NCBI GenBank assembly: GCA_020438845.1
Contig: JAGQTV010000028.1
Location: 79,192-143,191, forward strand
Source of the DNA: Mycobacterium sp.
GTDB lineage: Bacteria > Actinomycetota > Actinomycetes > Mycobacteriales > Mycobacteriaceae
DNA length: 64,000 nt
Direction: 5' to 3'
Of the stretch, positions 32,937 to 41,950 are shown piece by piece. A program made the translations under genes and the position numbers. The number at the start of each line of letters is the position of its first letter. The first letter of the stretch is position 1. The notes below the pieces were generated by a model that worked only from the letters and a program-made list of their open reading frames with translations, was not told where the DNA came from and made no database searches.

Positions 32937-33959
32937 GTGAACAGGAGGATTCTGACGCTGGTGGTGGCCTTGGTGCCCATCGTCGTCTTCGGCGTGCTGG
33001 CCGCCGCGGTCCGGGTTCCCTACGTGGCGCTGGGCCCGGGACCGACGTTTGACACCCTCGGCGAGGTGGACGGCAAGGAGGTCGTCGCAATCGAGGGCAC
33101 GGCGACCAAGCCCACCTCCGGGCACCTCAACATGACGACGGTGTCCCAGGTCGACGGCATCACGCTGGGGCAGGCGATCGCGCTGTGGGCCTCGGGCAGC
33201 AACCAACTCCTGCCGCGGGACCTGGTGTTCCCGCCGGAGAAGTCCCGCGAGGACATCGAGAAGACCCAGGCCGCGGACTTCCACAGCTCCGAGGACAACG
33301 CCAAGTTCGCCGCGCTGAACTACCTGCAATACCCCAAGGCGGTGACCGTGGAAAAGGTCAACGACCCGGGACCCTCGGTGAGCAAGCTGGAGGTCGGCGA
33401 CGCCATCGACGCGGTCGACGGCGTCAAGGTCGCCGCCGTCGAGCAGTTCTCCAAGCTGCTTAAGTCCACCAAGCCCGACCAGGAGATCGTCGTCGACTTC
33501 CGCCGCAAGAACGCCGCACCCGGTACCGCGCGGATCAAGCTGGGCAAAAACGAGGACCGTGACTACGGCTACCTGGGCATCGCCGTGCTCGACGCCCCGT
33601 GGGTGCCGTTCACCATCGACTTCAACCTCGCCAACATCGGCGGCCCGTCGGCGGGGATGATCTTCAGCCTGGCCGTGATCGACAAGCTGACCACCGGCGA
33701 CCTCAACGGCGGCAAGTTCATCGCCGGCACCGGCAGCATCGGGGCCGACGGCCGGGTCGGCCCCATCGGGGGTATCACGCACAAGATGGCCAGCGCCCAG
33801 GAGGCGGGGGCCGAGGTTTTCCTGGTGCCCGCCGACAACTGCGACGAGGCCCGCACGGTCCACGGCGACACCATGCAGCTGGTCAAGGTCGAGACCCTGC
33901 CGCAGGCCGTCGACGCCCTCAAGGCCCTGAGCTCGGGTGGCAAGCCGCCGCTGTGCTAG
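32937..33959 (+). CDS. Lon-like membrane-anchored PDZ serine protease (Rv3194c-like)
   Basis: 340 residues, GTG start. One N-terminal helix (LTLVVALVPIVVFGVLAAAV) anchors it facing outward. A PDZ domain is centred on KLEVGDAIDAVDGVKVAAVEQF (~155-185), then a C-terminal Lon-type protease domain with the Ser-Lys dyad: GGPSAGMIFSLAVID (Ser ~239-240) and GGITHKMASAQEAGA (Lys ~283). The family (YlbL-type) degrades extracytoplasmic substrates; Rv3194c occupies this site in M. tuberculosis. It precedes the UPF0182 gene on the same strand and may be cotranscribed with it. Confidence 0.92.
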   Translation: MNRRILTLVVALVPIVVFGVLAAAVRVPYVALGPGPTFDTLGEVDGKEVVAIEGTATKPTSGHLNMTTVSQVDGITLGQAIALWASGSNQLLPRDLVFPPEKSREDIEKTQAADFHSSEDNAKFAALNYLQYPKAVTVEKVNDPGPSVSKLEVGDAIDAVDGVKVAAVEQFSKLLKSTKPDQEIVVDFRRKNAAPGTARIKLGKNEDRDYGYLGIAVLDAPWVPFTIDFNLANIGGPSAGMIFSLAVIDKLTTGDLNGGKFIAGTGSIGADGRVGPIGGITHKMASAQEAGAEVFLVPADNCDEARTVHGDTMQLVKVETLPQAVDALKALSSGGKPPLC

Positions 33960-34035
33960 CTGTGCTGACCACGGCCGTCACGCCGCCTCGGCGCGCGATG
34001 CGTAAGGTTGACACCGTGATCCCAGGACCACGCCT

Positions 34036-37014
34036 ATGAGCATGCGTCAACCCGCCCGGATGCCGACCTTGAGTCGGCGCGGCCGCACCCTGGCCGGCGT
34101 CGCCGCCGTGATCGTGCTGCTGCTGATCATCGGTCCACGCCTGATCGACACCTACGTCAGTTGGCTGTGGTTCGGCGAGATGGGCTACCGCTCGGTGTTC
34201 ACCACGGTGCTGTTCACCAGGCTGGTGGTGTTCGTCGCCGCCGCCCTGCTGGTCGGGCTGATCGTTTTCGCCGGGCAGGCGCTGGCCTACCGCACCCGGC
34301 CGGTGTTCGTACCCAGCGGCGGGGCCACCGACCCGGTGGCCCGCTACCGGATGGCGGTGCTGACCAAGCTGCGCGCGTTCGCATTCGGGGTGCCCGCTGT
34401 GATCGGCGTCCTGGCCGGTCTTGTCGCCCAGGGCTATTGGATGCGGGTGCAGTTGTTCCTGCACGGCGGCAACTTCGGGGTCGTCGACCCGCAGTTCGGC
34501 CGCGACCTGGGCTTCTACGCCTTCGACCTGCCGTTCTACCGGCTGCTGCTGACGTTCGTGTTCGTGGCGGTCTTTTTGGCCTTCATCGCCAACCTGGTGA
34601 CGCACTACGTGTTCGGCGGCATCCGGCTGGCCGCCGGCACCGGCATGCTCAGCCGGGCGGCGCGCATCCAGCTGGTCAGCCTGGTCGGGGTGCTGATGCT
34701 GCTCAAGGCGGTGGCCTACTGGCTGGACCGTTACGAGTTGCTCAGCCACACCCGGATGGGCAAGCCGTTCACCGGGGCGGGCTACACCGACATCAACGCC
34801 GTCCTGCCGGCCAAGATGATCCTGGCTGCGATCGCGCTGATCTGTGCGGCGGCGGTGTTCTCGGCGCTGTTCTTGAAGGATCTGCGCTTCCCCGCGATCG
34901 GGGTGGTCCTGCTGCTGCTGAGCTCGCTGATCATCGGCGCCGGCTGGCCGCTGATCGTCGAGCAGTTCAGCGTCAAACCCAATGCTGCGCAGAAGGAGTC
35001 TGAGTTCATCTCTCGCAGCATCACCGCAACCCGACAGGCTTACGGGTTGACCAGCGAGACGGTCACCTACCGCGACTACTCCGGCAACACCCCCGTCGGC
35101 GCCCAGCAGGTGGCCGCCGACCGGGCCACCACCTCCAACATCCGGGTGCTCGACCCGACCATCATCAGCCCGGCGTTCACCCAGTTCCAGCAGGGCAAGA
35201 ACTTCTACTACTTCCCCGACCAGCTGTCCATCGACCGCTACCTGGGCCCCGACGGCAACCTGCGCGACTTTGTGGTGGCCGCCCGAGAACTCAACCCGGC
35301 CCGGTTGATCGACAACCAGCGCGACTGGATCAACCGCCACACCGTCTACACCCACGGCAACGGGTTCATCGCCTCCCCGGCGAACACCGTGCGCGGAATC
35401 GCCAACGACCCCAACCAGAACGGCGGCTATCCGGAGTTCCTGGCCTCCGTCGTCGGCGCCAACGGCAGCGTCGTCTCACCGGGGCCGGCCCCGCTGGATC
35501 AGCCGCGCATCTACTTCGGGCCGGTGATCGCCTCCGGTCCGGCCGACTACGCGATCGTCGGCAAGAACGGCAACGACCGCGAGTACGACTACGAGACCAA
35601 CACCGAGACCAAGAACTACACCTACACCGGTGTGGGCGGGGTTCCGGTGGGCAACTGGCTCGCCCGTGGGTTGTTCGCGGCGAAGTTCGCCGAGCGGAAC
35701 TTCCTGTTCTCCAACGTGATCGGTCCCAACAGCCGCATCCTGTTCAACCGAGATCCGGCCAACCGGGTCAAGGCCGTCGCCCCGTGGCTCACCACCGACT
35801 CCACGGTGTATCCGGCGATCGTCAACAAGCGCATGGTGTGGATCATCGACGGCTACACCACCCTGGACAACTATCCATATTCGGAACTGACGTCGCTGAA
35901 TTCGGCCACCGTGGACTCCAACGAGATCGCGTTCAACCGGTTGCTGCCCGACAAGCAGGTGTCCTACATCCGCAACTCGGTCAAGGCCACCGTCGACGCC
36001 TACGACGGCACCGTCTCGCTCTACGCCCAGGACGAGAAGGACCCGGTGCTGGCGGCCTGGATGAAGGTCTTCCCCGGAACGGTCAAGCCGCGCAGCGAGA
36101 TCACGACCGAACTGGCCGAGCACCTGCGCTACCCCGAGGACCTGTTCAAGGTGCAGCGAATGCTGCTGGCCAAGTATCACGTCGATGACCCGGTGACGTT
36201 CTTCTCCACCTCGGACTTCTGGGACGTGCCGCTGGATCCCAACCCGACCGCGTCGAGTTTCCAGCCGCCGTACTACATCGTCGCCAAAGACATTGCCAAG
36301 GGCGATAATTCGCCCTCGTTCCAGCTGACGACTGCGATGAACCGGTTCCGCCGCGACTTCCTGGCCGCCTACATCAGTGCCAGTTCCGACCCGGACAACT
36401 ACGGCAAGCTCACCGTGCTCACCATCCCCGGCCAGGTCAACGGCCCCAAGCTGGCGTTCAACGCGATCAGCACCGACACCGCAGTGTCCCAGGATCTCGG
36501 CGTCATCGGCCGTGACAATCAGAACCGCATCCGGTGGGGCAACCTGCTGACCCTGCCGGTCGGGCAGGGCGGACTGCTCTATGTCGCACCGGTTTACGCC
36601 TCGCCCGGTACCTCGGACGCCGCCTCGTCCTACCCGCGGCTGATCCGGGTGGCGATGATGTACAACGACAAGGTCGGCTACGGACCGACGGTGTCCTCGG
36701 CCCTGGACGGCATCTTCGGCCCGGGCGCGGGGGCGACCGCGACGGGCCCGGCTCCCGACGGCAGCCAGCCGGCCGCCAAACCCACCGACACCGCCGCCGC
36801 GGCGGCACCCCGGCCGGAGGTGCCCACCCCGCCGGTGGCCGCGCTGCCACCCGGGGGAGTTTCGCTGTCGTCGGCGAAGGCCGCCGCGCTGCAGGAGGTG
36901 CAGTCTGCCCTGGGTGCGGTGCGCGACGCCCAGCGCAGCGGCAACTTCGCCCAGTACGGGGCGGCACTGCAACGCCTCGACGAAGCGATGAACCGCTTCG
37001 AGGGCGCCAAGTAG
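34036..37014 (+). CDS. UPF0182 family large membrane protein (Rv3193c-like)
   Basis: 992 residues. About seven membrane helices lie in the first ~330 residues (e.g. [30 protein letters not shown]). The rest is a large extracytoplasmic domain with the UPF0182 landmarks [10 protein letters not shown]-type start of the domain, [44 protein letters not shown]-like [15 protein letters not shown] and RAYFGPV-type RIYFGPVIA. It ends in a Pro/Ala-rich linker and a short helix with coiled-coil character ([18 protein letters not shown]). The function is unknown in any bacterium. A good ATG at 34036 follows the PDZ gene by 76 bases. Confidence 0.94.
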   Translation: MSMRQPARMPTLSRRGRTLAGVAAVIVLLLIIGPRLIDTYVSWLWFGEMGYRSVFTTVLFTRLVVFVAAALLVGLIVFAGQALAYRTRPVFVPSGGATDPVARYRMAVLTKLRAFAFGVPAVIGVLAGLVAQGYWMRVQLFLHGGNFGVVDPQFGRDLGFYAFDLPFYRLLLTFVFVAVFLAFIANLVTHYVFGGIRLAAGTGMLSRAARIQLVSLVGVLMLLKAVAYWLDRYELLSHTRMGKPFTGAGYTDINAVLPAKMILAAIALICAAAVFSALFLKDLRFPAIGVVLLLLSSLIIGAGWPLIVEQFSVKPNAAQKESEFISRSITATRQAYGLTSETVTYRDYSGNTPVGAQQVAADRATTSNIRVLDPTIISPAFTQFQQGKNFYYFPDQLSIDRYLGPDGNLRDFVVAARELNPARLIDNQRDWINRHTVYTHGNGFIASPANTVRGIANDPNQNGGYPEFLASVVGANGSVVSPGPAPLDQPRIYFGPVIASGPADYAIVGKNGNDREYDYETNTETKNYTYTGVGGVPVGNWLARGLFAAKFAERNFLFSNVIGPNSRILFNRDPANRVKAVAPWLTTDSTVYPAIVNKRMVWIIDGYTTLDNYPYSELTSLNSATVDSNEIAFNRLLPDKQVSYIRNSVKATVDAYDGTVSLYAQDEKDPVLAAWMKVFPGTVKPRSEITTELAEHLRYPEDLFKVQRMLLAKYHVDDPVTFFSTSDFWDVPLDPNPTASSFQPPYYIVAKDIAKGDNSPSFQLTTAMNRFRRDFLAAYISASSDPDNYGKLTVLTIPGQVNGPKLAFNAISTDTAVSQDLGVIGRDNQNRIRWGNLLTLPVGQGGLLYVAPVYASPGTSDAASSYPRLIRVAMMYNDKVGYGPTVSSALDGIFGPGAGATATGPAPDGSQPAAKPTDTAAAAAPRPEVPTPPVAALPPGGVSLSSAKAAALQEVQSALGAVRDAQRSGNFAQYGAALQRLDEAMNRFEGAK

Positions 37015-37051
37015 GGCTGCTTTTGCTGGCCCTTGCTACAGCGGACTGAGC

Positions 37052-37456
37052 TCAGCCGGCTCGGTGTTTTTGCAGCGCGAACGCTCCCGCGCCGGCGAAG
37101 GCGATCACCAGGAACGCAAGGGCATACAGCACGGCGAGCTCGCCGCCGTTCTCGATGGGCAATAGGCCCTTGGGCTGGTGCTCGGTGAAGTAGGCGAAGG
37201 CCATCTCGCCGAGGCCGACCAGGGCGGCCAGCCGGCTGAACACACCGAGGATCAGCAGCACGCCGATGATGAGTTCGATGAGGCCGGCGTACCAGTACGG
37301 CCAGTTGCCGACCGGGATCTTGCCGACGGAAGTGGCAGGCCAGCCCAACACCTTGGCACTGCCGTGGAGGGCGAACATGAATCCGATGAGGATCCGGAAG
37401 ATACCGAGCACGGGGGAGGAGTGCTGGCTGAGACGGGCGTCCAGGTTCTGGGTCAT
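37052..37456 (-). CDS. DoxX family membrane protein
   Basis: 134 residues, four membrane helices. DoxX features: GIFRILIGFMFALHGSAKVLGWP at the start (with the conserved His-Gly-x-x-K region) and GLIELIIGVLLILGVFSRLAAL in the middle. Mycobacterial DoxX acts with SseA and SodA in a redox complex; this stand-alone copy is unlinked to those genes. It is convergent with UPF0182 and divergent from the initiator tRNA about 106 bases away. Confidence 0.9.
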   Translation of the reverse strand: MTQNLDARLSQHSSPVLGIFRILIGFMFALHGSAKVLGWPATSVGKIPVGNWPYWYAGLIELIIGVLLILGVFSRLAALVGLGEMAFAYFTEHQPKGLLPIENGGELAVLYALAFLVIAFAGAGAFALQKHRAG

Positions 37457-37562
37457 GGGGTTAGCGTAGGGCGGTTTGCGCGGCTGGGCAGGGCCTTGGC
37501 GAGCTCATTAGCTGCGGATTTGGCGCGCTTGGTGGTACTTGGGTAGCCTTTGGGAGCAACGT

Positions 37563-37636
37563 CGCGGGGTGGAGCAGCTCGGTAGCTCGCTGGGCTCATA
37601 ACCCAGAGGTCGCAGGTTCGAATCCTGTCCCCGCTA
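37563..37636 (+). tRNA. initiator tRNA-fMet(CAT)
   Basis: A 74-nt cloverleaf is readable: acceptor CGCGGGG/CCCCGCT with an unpaired position 1 (C1-U72), D-arm GAGC...GCTC, anticodon arm CTGGG-CTCATAA-CCCAG, T-arm GCAGG-TTCGAAT-CCTGT. Three consecutive G-C pairs at the bottom of the anticodon stem and the mismatch at 1-72 are the hallmarks of the initiator, so this is fMet and not elongator Met or Ile. The 3' CCA is not encoded (CTACTGA follows). Confidence 0.96.
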
Positions 37637-37642
37637 CTGAAT

Positions 37643-37677
37643 GGCCAGGTGAGAGGTAATTTACCTCTCACCTGGCC
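37643..37677 (+). terminator. strong hairpin terminator directly after tRNA-fMet
   Basis: A perfect 17-bp inverted repeat (GGCCAGGTGAGAGGTAA then one T then its complement) starts six bases after the tRNA and is followed by TGCTTTC. Its strength and place fit a transcription terminator for the tRNA. Confidence 0.85.
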
Positions 37678-37702
37678 TGCTTTCTATGGATGATGAGTCG
37701 GT

Positions 37703-37900
37703 ATGTACTACCGCGCCCTCGACCATGGCGGCGACCAGCCGACCTCAGGGAGTTTGCCGGATGCGGTGCTGACGTCACCGGGCCCGGGCATTCTAGTTGT
37801 CCTAATACCAGCTTTCGTCCTACCGACGATCATCTCGATTGCGATCTGCTACTCGGTACCCAGCACCCCGACAACCGCCAGGGGTCGTTTTCGTCGCTGA
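37703..37900 (+). CDS. possible small membrane protein (hypothetical)
   Basis: 65 codons from ATG 37703 with one predicted membrane helix (ILVVLIPAFVLPTIISIAICYSV) after a short polar N-terminus (MYYRALDHGGDQ). No convincing ribosome binding site and no homology that I recognise. An overlapping frame (37690-38007) encodes a non-membrane sequence without recognisable features. The whole 37678-38073 interval is otherwise empty; this is the only plausible gene in it. Confidence 0.3.
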   Translation: MYYRALDHGGDQPTSGSLPDAVLTSPGPGILVVLIPAFVLPTIISIAICYSVPSTPTTARGRFRR

Positions 37901-38073
37901 TCGTCAAGTCAGCCCTCGAGACACCATTCCTGGTGACGGAGCACGCGCTCGTAGGAGTCACTCGTTCGTCCAGTACGGCCGCCACCGTTCGTCGAGAAAC
38001 CGATTGAGTTCTGCCTTCGTCCAGCACGAGGGCATGCGGCCGCCGACTTTGTTCACCAAGGAGAATGATCGGC

Positions 38074-38562
38074 ATGGCGGGTGCACTCGGGAAAGTGGCT
38101 GTCGCTGCGCTGGTCTGCATGGGTGTGAGCGCATGTTCGTCCGAATCGCAGCCGATATCCCAGGCCGCCCCGGCAAGTTCGTCGACCCGACAAACTTCGT
38201 CTGCCGCGTCCACGGTGGCGACTACGACGACCCCTTCCTGTGTCGGGCTGTCGATCTGCACCCCGCCGCCGCCCGACGCAGAGGGCAATTCACCGTGCAG
38301 CTACCGCGACGGCTGGGACGCCGATCCGTCGGGATTGGGGATCAACGTCTACTACTTCCCGGAATCGTCCACCAATGCCGACGAGGTGACCGCCGACATC
38401 CGCATGAAGGACGGCAGCGTCGCATCCCAGATCGCTGCGATTGACGCGGGCCAGACATTTCATCGGTTCCAGTTCCCCGGCATCGACAAGGCGACCGTGC
38501 AGGAAGTGCTGTTGAACACCGGCTCCGGTCGGTGCTTTGTCATCGGCCCGGACGGCAGCTGA
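38074..38562 (+). CDS. secreted lipoprotein, hypothetical
   Basis: 162 residues from ATG 38074, chosen over ATG 38065 because AAGGAG sits ten bases ahead of it and touches the upstream one. Lipobox VSAC with lipidated Cys21 (LVCMGVSAC). A Ser/Thr-rich spacer leads to a small domain with four Cys (PSCVG, SICTP, SPCSY, GRCFV), likely two disulfides, containing INVYYFPESSTNADEV and FHRFQFPGIDKATVQEVLL. No family recognised. Convergent with the methyltransferase, with palindromic repeat copy B between them. Confidence 0.7.
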   Translation: MAGALGKVAVAALVCMGVSACSSESQPISQAAPASSSTRQTSSAASTVATTTTPSCVGLSICTPPPPDAEGNSPCSYRDGWDADPSGLGINVYYFPESSTNADEVTADIRMKDGSVASQIAAIDAGQTFHRFQFPGIDKATVQEVLLNTGSGRCFVIGPDGS

Positions 38563-38603
38563 CGCCCTCGAGCAGCAGCACAAGACGGACCCGTCCGGTG
38601 ATG

Positions 38604-38647
38604 CTTGTCGAAAAGTGGTATCGCCGGCGATATCGCCTTTCCGCAAG
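38604..38647. repeat. 44-bp palindromic repeat, copy B (between convergent genes)
   Basis: Left arm CTTGTCGAAAAGTGGTATC... and right arm ...GATATCGCCTTTCCGCAAG pair around CGCC/GGCG with a few mismatches. Same outer CTTnTCGAAA-like and inner TATCGCC elements as copies A and C. It sits between the lipoprotein stop (38562) and the methyltransferase stop (38684). Confidence 0.85.
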
Positions 38648-38683
38648 ACACATTGGTCAAGCCCCGGGGCCGAACGGCCGGGC

Positions 38684-39499
38684 TCAGCGACGGCGTCCGG
38701 TGACTATCAAGTACTCCCAGTTCATCACCGACGATCCGGCCAATTCCCGGTCGCCCAGCGCGGCAAGTTCGGCGTCGAGTGCGGCGACCTTGTCGGGGTC
38801 CTCGGCGATTCCCCGGTACGCCGTTATCGTGGGGCCGTAATAGGCCTTGAAGTAGTCGCGGAAGGCCGCGCCGTCGGCGAACCCGTGGACCGGTAGCGCG
38901 CCGCGGCTGGTGTCGACATCGACCCGGTCGCCGAACAATGCCTGCACGTGGCTCTCGTCGCCCCACAGCGGCGGCGGTTGGACGCCGGGTGGTGGCGTCG
39001 GCAGGTAGGGCCTCATGGTGGCGAACATCCGCCCGACGAAGCCCTGCGGGGTCCAACTCAGCACCGACACCGTGCCGCCCGGCCGGCACACCCGGATCAG
39101 CTCGTCGGCGCACTGTTGGTGGTGCGGGGCGAACATGATTCCGATGCAGGAGATGACGGCGTCGAACTCACCGTCGTCGAACGGAAGCGCTTCGGCGTTG
39201 GCCTCCAGGAACTCCACCTCCACCCCGCGGTCGTCAGCCACGGCACGCCCGTGCGCCAGCAGCTCGGGGCACAGGTCGCTGGCGACCACGTGGGCCCCGA
39301 GGCCAGCCGCGGCGAACGCCGCGTTCCCGGTGCCGGCGGCGACGTCGAGTACTCGCTGCCCAGGCCGAATGCCCGCTGCCGCAGCGAGTTCCGACCCGAG
39401 CGGGGACACCAGCTCATTGGCGATCGTGCGATAGTCGCCCAGCGCCCACATCGCGCGGTGCTTGGCTTCCAACTCACGCTCGATGGTTGTTGCACTCAT
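38684..39499 (-). CDS. class I SAM-dependent methyltransferase
   Basis: 271 residues. Rossmann methyltransferase motifs: VLDVAAGTGNAAFAAAG (motif I, ~49-65), the acidic end of strand 2 HVVASDLCP, ANAEALPFDDGEFDAV (motif III region), and GGTVSVLSW (motif V). It belongs to the UbiE-like superfamily. Substrate unknown. It is divergent from an HxlR/SCP2-type regulator, which probably controls it. Confidence 0.88.
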   Translation of the reverse strand: MSATTIERELEAKHRAMWALGDYRTIANELVSPLGSELAAAAGIRPGQRVLDVAAGTGNAAFAAAGLGAHVVASDLCPELLAHGRAVADDRGVEVEFLEANAEALPFDDGEFDAVISCIGIMFAPHHQQCADELIRVCRPGGTVSVLSWTPQGFVGRMFATMRPYLPTPPPGVQPPPLWGDESHVQALFGDRVDVDTSRGALPVHGFADGAAFRDYFKAYYGPTITAYRGIAEDPDKVAALDAELAALGDRELAGSSVMNWEYLIVTGRRR

Positions 39500-39587
39500 C
39501 TCATTCCCCTTTCATCGTGCTGATCTCAGCGTGCGCTTCCAGGGCGAACCGAGTCCAGTGCCGGATGTGAACCACTGCCGGTACAAC

Positions 39588-39630
39588 ATCTGTACTAGTC
39601 GGCTCGGACGGCGTGTACTGGTAACAGATC
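39588..39630. promoter_or_regulatory. candidate HxlR operator between the methyltransferase and its regulator
   Basis: ATCTGTACTAG (39588-39598) and CTGGTAACAGAT (39619-39630) form an imperfect inverted repeat in a 147-base divergent spacer. TGTACTAGT and TGTACTGGT also form a direct repeat 22-23 bases apart. Both patterns suit a dimeric winged-helix regulator. Confidence 0.4.
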
Positions 39631-39646
39631 CGGAAAGGGGCTAGCG

Positions 39647-40321
39647 ATGTCGACCTACGGACAGTTCTGCCCGGTGGCCAAGGCGATGGAACTTCTCGAT
39701 GAACGCTGGACGCTGCTGGTGGTACGCGAGTTGCTACAGGGCAGCGCTCATTTCAACGACCTACGCCGCGGAGTACCCAGGATGTCGCCGGCGCTGTTGT
39801 CCAAGCGGCTCAAGTCGCTGGCCCGGGCTGGTGTTGTCGAACGCAGCGAGGTCGACGGGCGGGCGAGCTACTCGCTGACCGAGTGCGGGCGGGAACTATC
39901 CGACGTCGTCGACGCGCTGGGTGCGTGGGGCGTGCGGTGGGTGGGCGAGATCGGCGACGACGACCTGGACCCCCATCTGCTGATGTGGGACATGCAACGT
40001 CACCTGCCGCTGGACCGGTGGCCGCGGGCTCGCACCACGGTGGCCTTCCGCCTCGACGGCGTCGCCCCGAAAGCGTCGCACTGGTGGCTGGTGGTCTCCG
40101 AGGGGCGTGCCGACGTATGCGATTTCGACCCGGGTTACGACATCACCGCCACCGTGAGCACCAGCCTGCGCACCCTGACCCAGATCTGGCGCGGCGACGT
40201 GTCATGGTCACGGGCCCTTCACGACGGCAGCGCCGTCCTCTCTGGCAGCGGCGAATCACGAACGGCGTTGCCGGACTGGATCGGTCAGTCGAAGCTTGCG
40301 GCGGTACCCCGCCCGTCGTAA
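39647..40321 (+). CDS. HxlR-type winged-helix regulator fused to an SCP2-like domain
   Basis: 224 residues. Residues 1-100 are the HxlR domain: QFCPVAKAMELLDERWTLLVVRELL, HFNDLRRGVPRMSPALLSKRLKSL and the wing RASYSLTECG. The C-terminal ~110 residues (VAFRLDGVAPKASHWWLVVSEGRADVCDFDPGYDITATVST) resemble the SCP2 sterol-carrier fold seen attached to some mycobacterial HxlR proteins, which may bind a hydrophobic effector. Divergent from the methyltransferase. RBS GGAAAGGGG upstream of ATG. Confidence 0.85.
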   Translation: MSTYGQFCPVAKAMELLDERWTLLVVRELLQGSAHFNDLRRGVPRMSPALLSKRLKSLARAGVVERSEVDGRASYSLTECGRELSDVVDALGAWGVRWVGEIGDDDLDPHLLMWDMQRHLPLDRWPRARTTVAFRLDGVAPKASHWWLVVSEGRADVCDFDPGYDITATVSTSLRTLTQIWRGDVSWSRALHDGSAVLSGSGESRTALPDWIGQSKLAAVPRPS

Positions 40322-40447
40322 CTCCCGCCCCCGGCAGTCGATGTCGAGGCTTTGCGAACAGGCTCTGAGAAGCTGTGCGATAAACGCTTCGACTACCGCT
40401 CACAGGCAACGTCTGCTTCGCGATCCGGTTGGTCAGGAAGAGAGATC

Positions 40448-41104
40448 ATGGCAGCCGAAATTGCACCACTGACCCACAGCATTTTGATCATCAACTACTT
40501 CGGCGACGTCGTGTTCGCGGTCAGCGGTGCATTGACCGCGGCCCGGTACCGGATGGACGTGATCGGGTTTGTGGTGGTCGGCACCATCACCGGGATCGGC
40601 GGCGGAACCCTCCGTGACCTGCTGCTGGGCCGCACTGTCTGGTGGACACAGAACCCACTCGAGGTGGTGCTCTGCATGGTGGCGGCGCTGGCGACCTTTC
40701 TTGTCGCCGGGCACCGCATCAATTACCGGAAGGGCATGGTCTGGGCTGACGCCCTCGGCCTGTCGGCCTTTGCAGTCGTGGGCTGCAACATTGCTCTCAA
40801 CTTCGGTGCGCCTTTTGTCATCGCGATCTTTATGGGCGTGGTCACCGCGACCGGAGGCGGCGTCATTCGGGATGTGCTCACCAACACCCGGCCCATGATC
40901 ACGAGCGGACAACCGTATGCCACCGCCGCGCTGCTGGGATCCCTTACCTACGCCGGTCTGCACCACTTCGGAGCCCCGGAAATCGCCGCAGAACTGGTAT
41001 CGGTCGCAGCGGCATTCACCCTGCGGGCGTCAGCGATAGTCCTCGACATACGCATGGGACCACCCGGCCAATTCTTACGGTTCGGCAGACGGCAGAGCGG
41101 CTAG
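40448..41104 (+). CDS. TRIC family (UPF0126) cation channel
   Basis: 218 residues from ATG 40448 (AGGAAGAGAG upstream). Seven membrane helices in two similar halves: FGDVVFAVSGALTAARY with GIGGGTLRDLLLG in the first, and AVVGCNIALNFGAPFVIAIFMGVVTATGGGVIRDVL in the second. The GGG-(T/V)-(L/I)-RD element in each half is the conserved TRIC/UPF0126 motif. TRIC proteins are trimeric K+-permeable channels. No functional link to neighbours is evident. Confidence 0.92.
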   Translation: MAAEIAPLTHSILIINYFGDVVFAVSGALTAARYRMDVIGFVVVGTITGIGGGTLRDLLLGRTVWWTQNPLEVVLCMVAALATFLVAGHRINYRKGMVWADALGLSAFAVVGCNIALNFGAPFVIAIFMGVVTATGGGVIRDVLTNTRPMITSGQPYATAALLGSLTYAGLHHFGAPEIAAELVSVAAAFTLRASAIVLDIRMGPPGQFLRFGRRQSG

Positions 41105-41149
41105 GTGTGTGGGTCCGTCGAAGCTGAGCGAGTCAGGCGATACTGGGTT

Positions 41150-41395
41150 GTGGTCAGAAATCCCCGCATCTGGATCTACTTGGTGGTCGGACTCGTGGCT
41201 GCTGGCCTTATCGGATACTCCGAATGGCGCGACTCCGACGCTCAACGTCTCAAGCGCTGCGTCGATGCCTCCATGAATCAGATGATGCAGGACACTCCGG
41301 CGCTGGGCGGCTTCGAGAACGCCCAAACCGCCTTGGTCGCGATGTCGCGCGCACGGTGCATAAAGCACCTCGGGATCAGCCCCCAGCCACAGTAA
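41150..41395 (+). CDS. small single-TM protein, hypothetical
   Basis: 81 residues from GTG 41150 (VVRNPRIWIYLVVG); an earlier GTG at 41105 is in frame but the -10-like GATACT seven bases before 41150 fits a leaderless start there. One helix IWIYLVVGLVAAGLIGY is followed by a ~50-residue domain with two Cys (LKRCVDASMNQM, RARCIKHLG) likely paired in the periplasm. No family recognised. Confidence 0.55.
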   Translation: MVRNPRIWIYLVVGLVAAGLIGYSEWRDSDAQRLKRCVDASMNQMMQDTPALGGFENAQTALVAMSRARCIKHLGISPQPQ

Positions 41396-41455
41396 GGATC
41401 ACGCCTCGCTCTCGGTAGAAGCCAAGCCGTCCACGATCCCCGGTAGCCTCAGATA

Positions 41456-41839
41456 ATGCCGGATACCGTACGGGAATTCATCGGTGTCTATGACGCTGAC
41501 GGCACCGTCCTCGGCGAGGCGCGCTACTGGATCGGGGCCCGACTCGGTCGGACGCACTGCGCGCTGTGCGAGATCACCCACGGGCTGTTCACGGAGCGGG
41601 CCGACTGGCGGCGCTGTCGAGATCAACTCGACGTCGGGTTCCAGACCTATCACCGCAATGATGCTCCCGAGGATGTACTCGCCGTGGGGTCACCGGCGCC
41701 GTTCGTGGTGGCTCGCACCGACGGTGGCCTGGTTGCCCTGCTTGGCCCCGAGGAACTCGACGCGTGCGCCGGCGATGTCGAGGAGTTCCGCCGGGCCCTG
41801 ATGCGAGCGTGTGCCGAACGGAACCTCGACGGAATCTGA
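41456..41839 (+). CDS. conserved hypothetical protein with CxxC
   Basis: 127 residues, ATG start preceded by TAGCCT seven bases away, suggesting leaderless transcription. Sequence highlights: FIGVYDADGTVLGEARYWIG, RTHCALCEITHGLF (CxxC plus His) and VGSPAPFVVARTDGGLVALLGPEELDACAGD. The CxxCx3H set could bind metal. I recall similar short proteins in other actinobacteria but no assigned role. Convergent with the NrtR-like regulator. Confidence 0.65.
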   Translation: MPDTVREFIGVYDADGTVLGEARYWIGARLGRTHCALCEITHGLFTERADWRRCRDQLDVGFQTYHRNDAPEDVLAVGSPAPFVVARTDGGLVALLGPEELDACAGDVEEFRRALMRACAERNLDGI

Positions 41840-41950
41840 AGAGGTTCGCACCTGCATCTCGGCTGCCATGGCGATGTGGTTTCCGGCCGTGGGTCAAATT
41901 CGGCGCGCCGGGTGCGGGGGAGGGACTACGGGAGCCACGGCAGGCCCGGC

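Noticed and set aside
33919-36972. Long minus-strand open frames opposite UPF0182
   Set aside because: Low-complexity Gln/Arg/Gly/His composition and no family similarity; shadows of the third-position GC bias.
37643-37677. Possible phage or ICE attachment site at the tRNA 3' end
   Set aside because: No duplicated tRNA end or integrase gene is visible in the window; the hairpin is better explained as a terminator.
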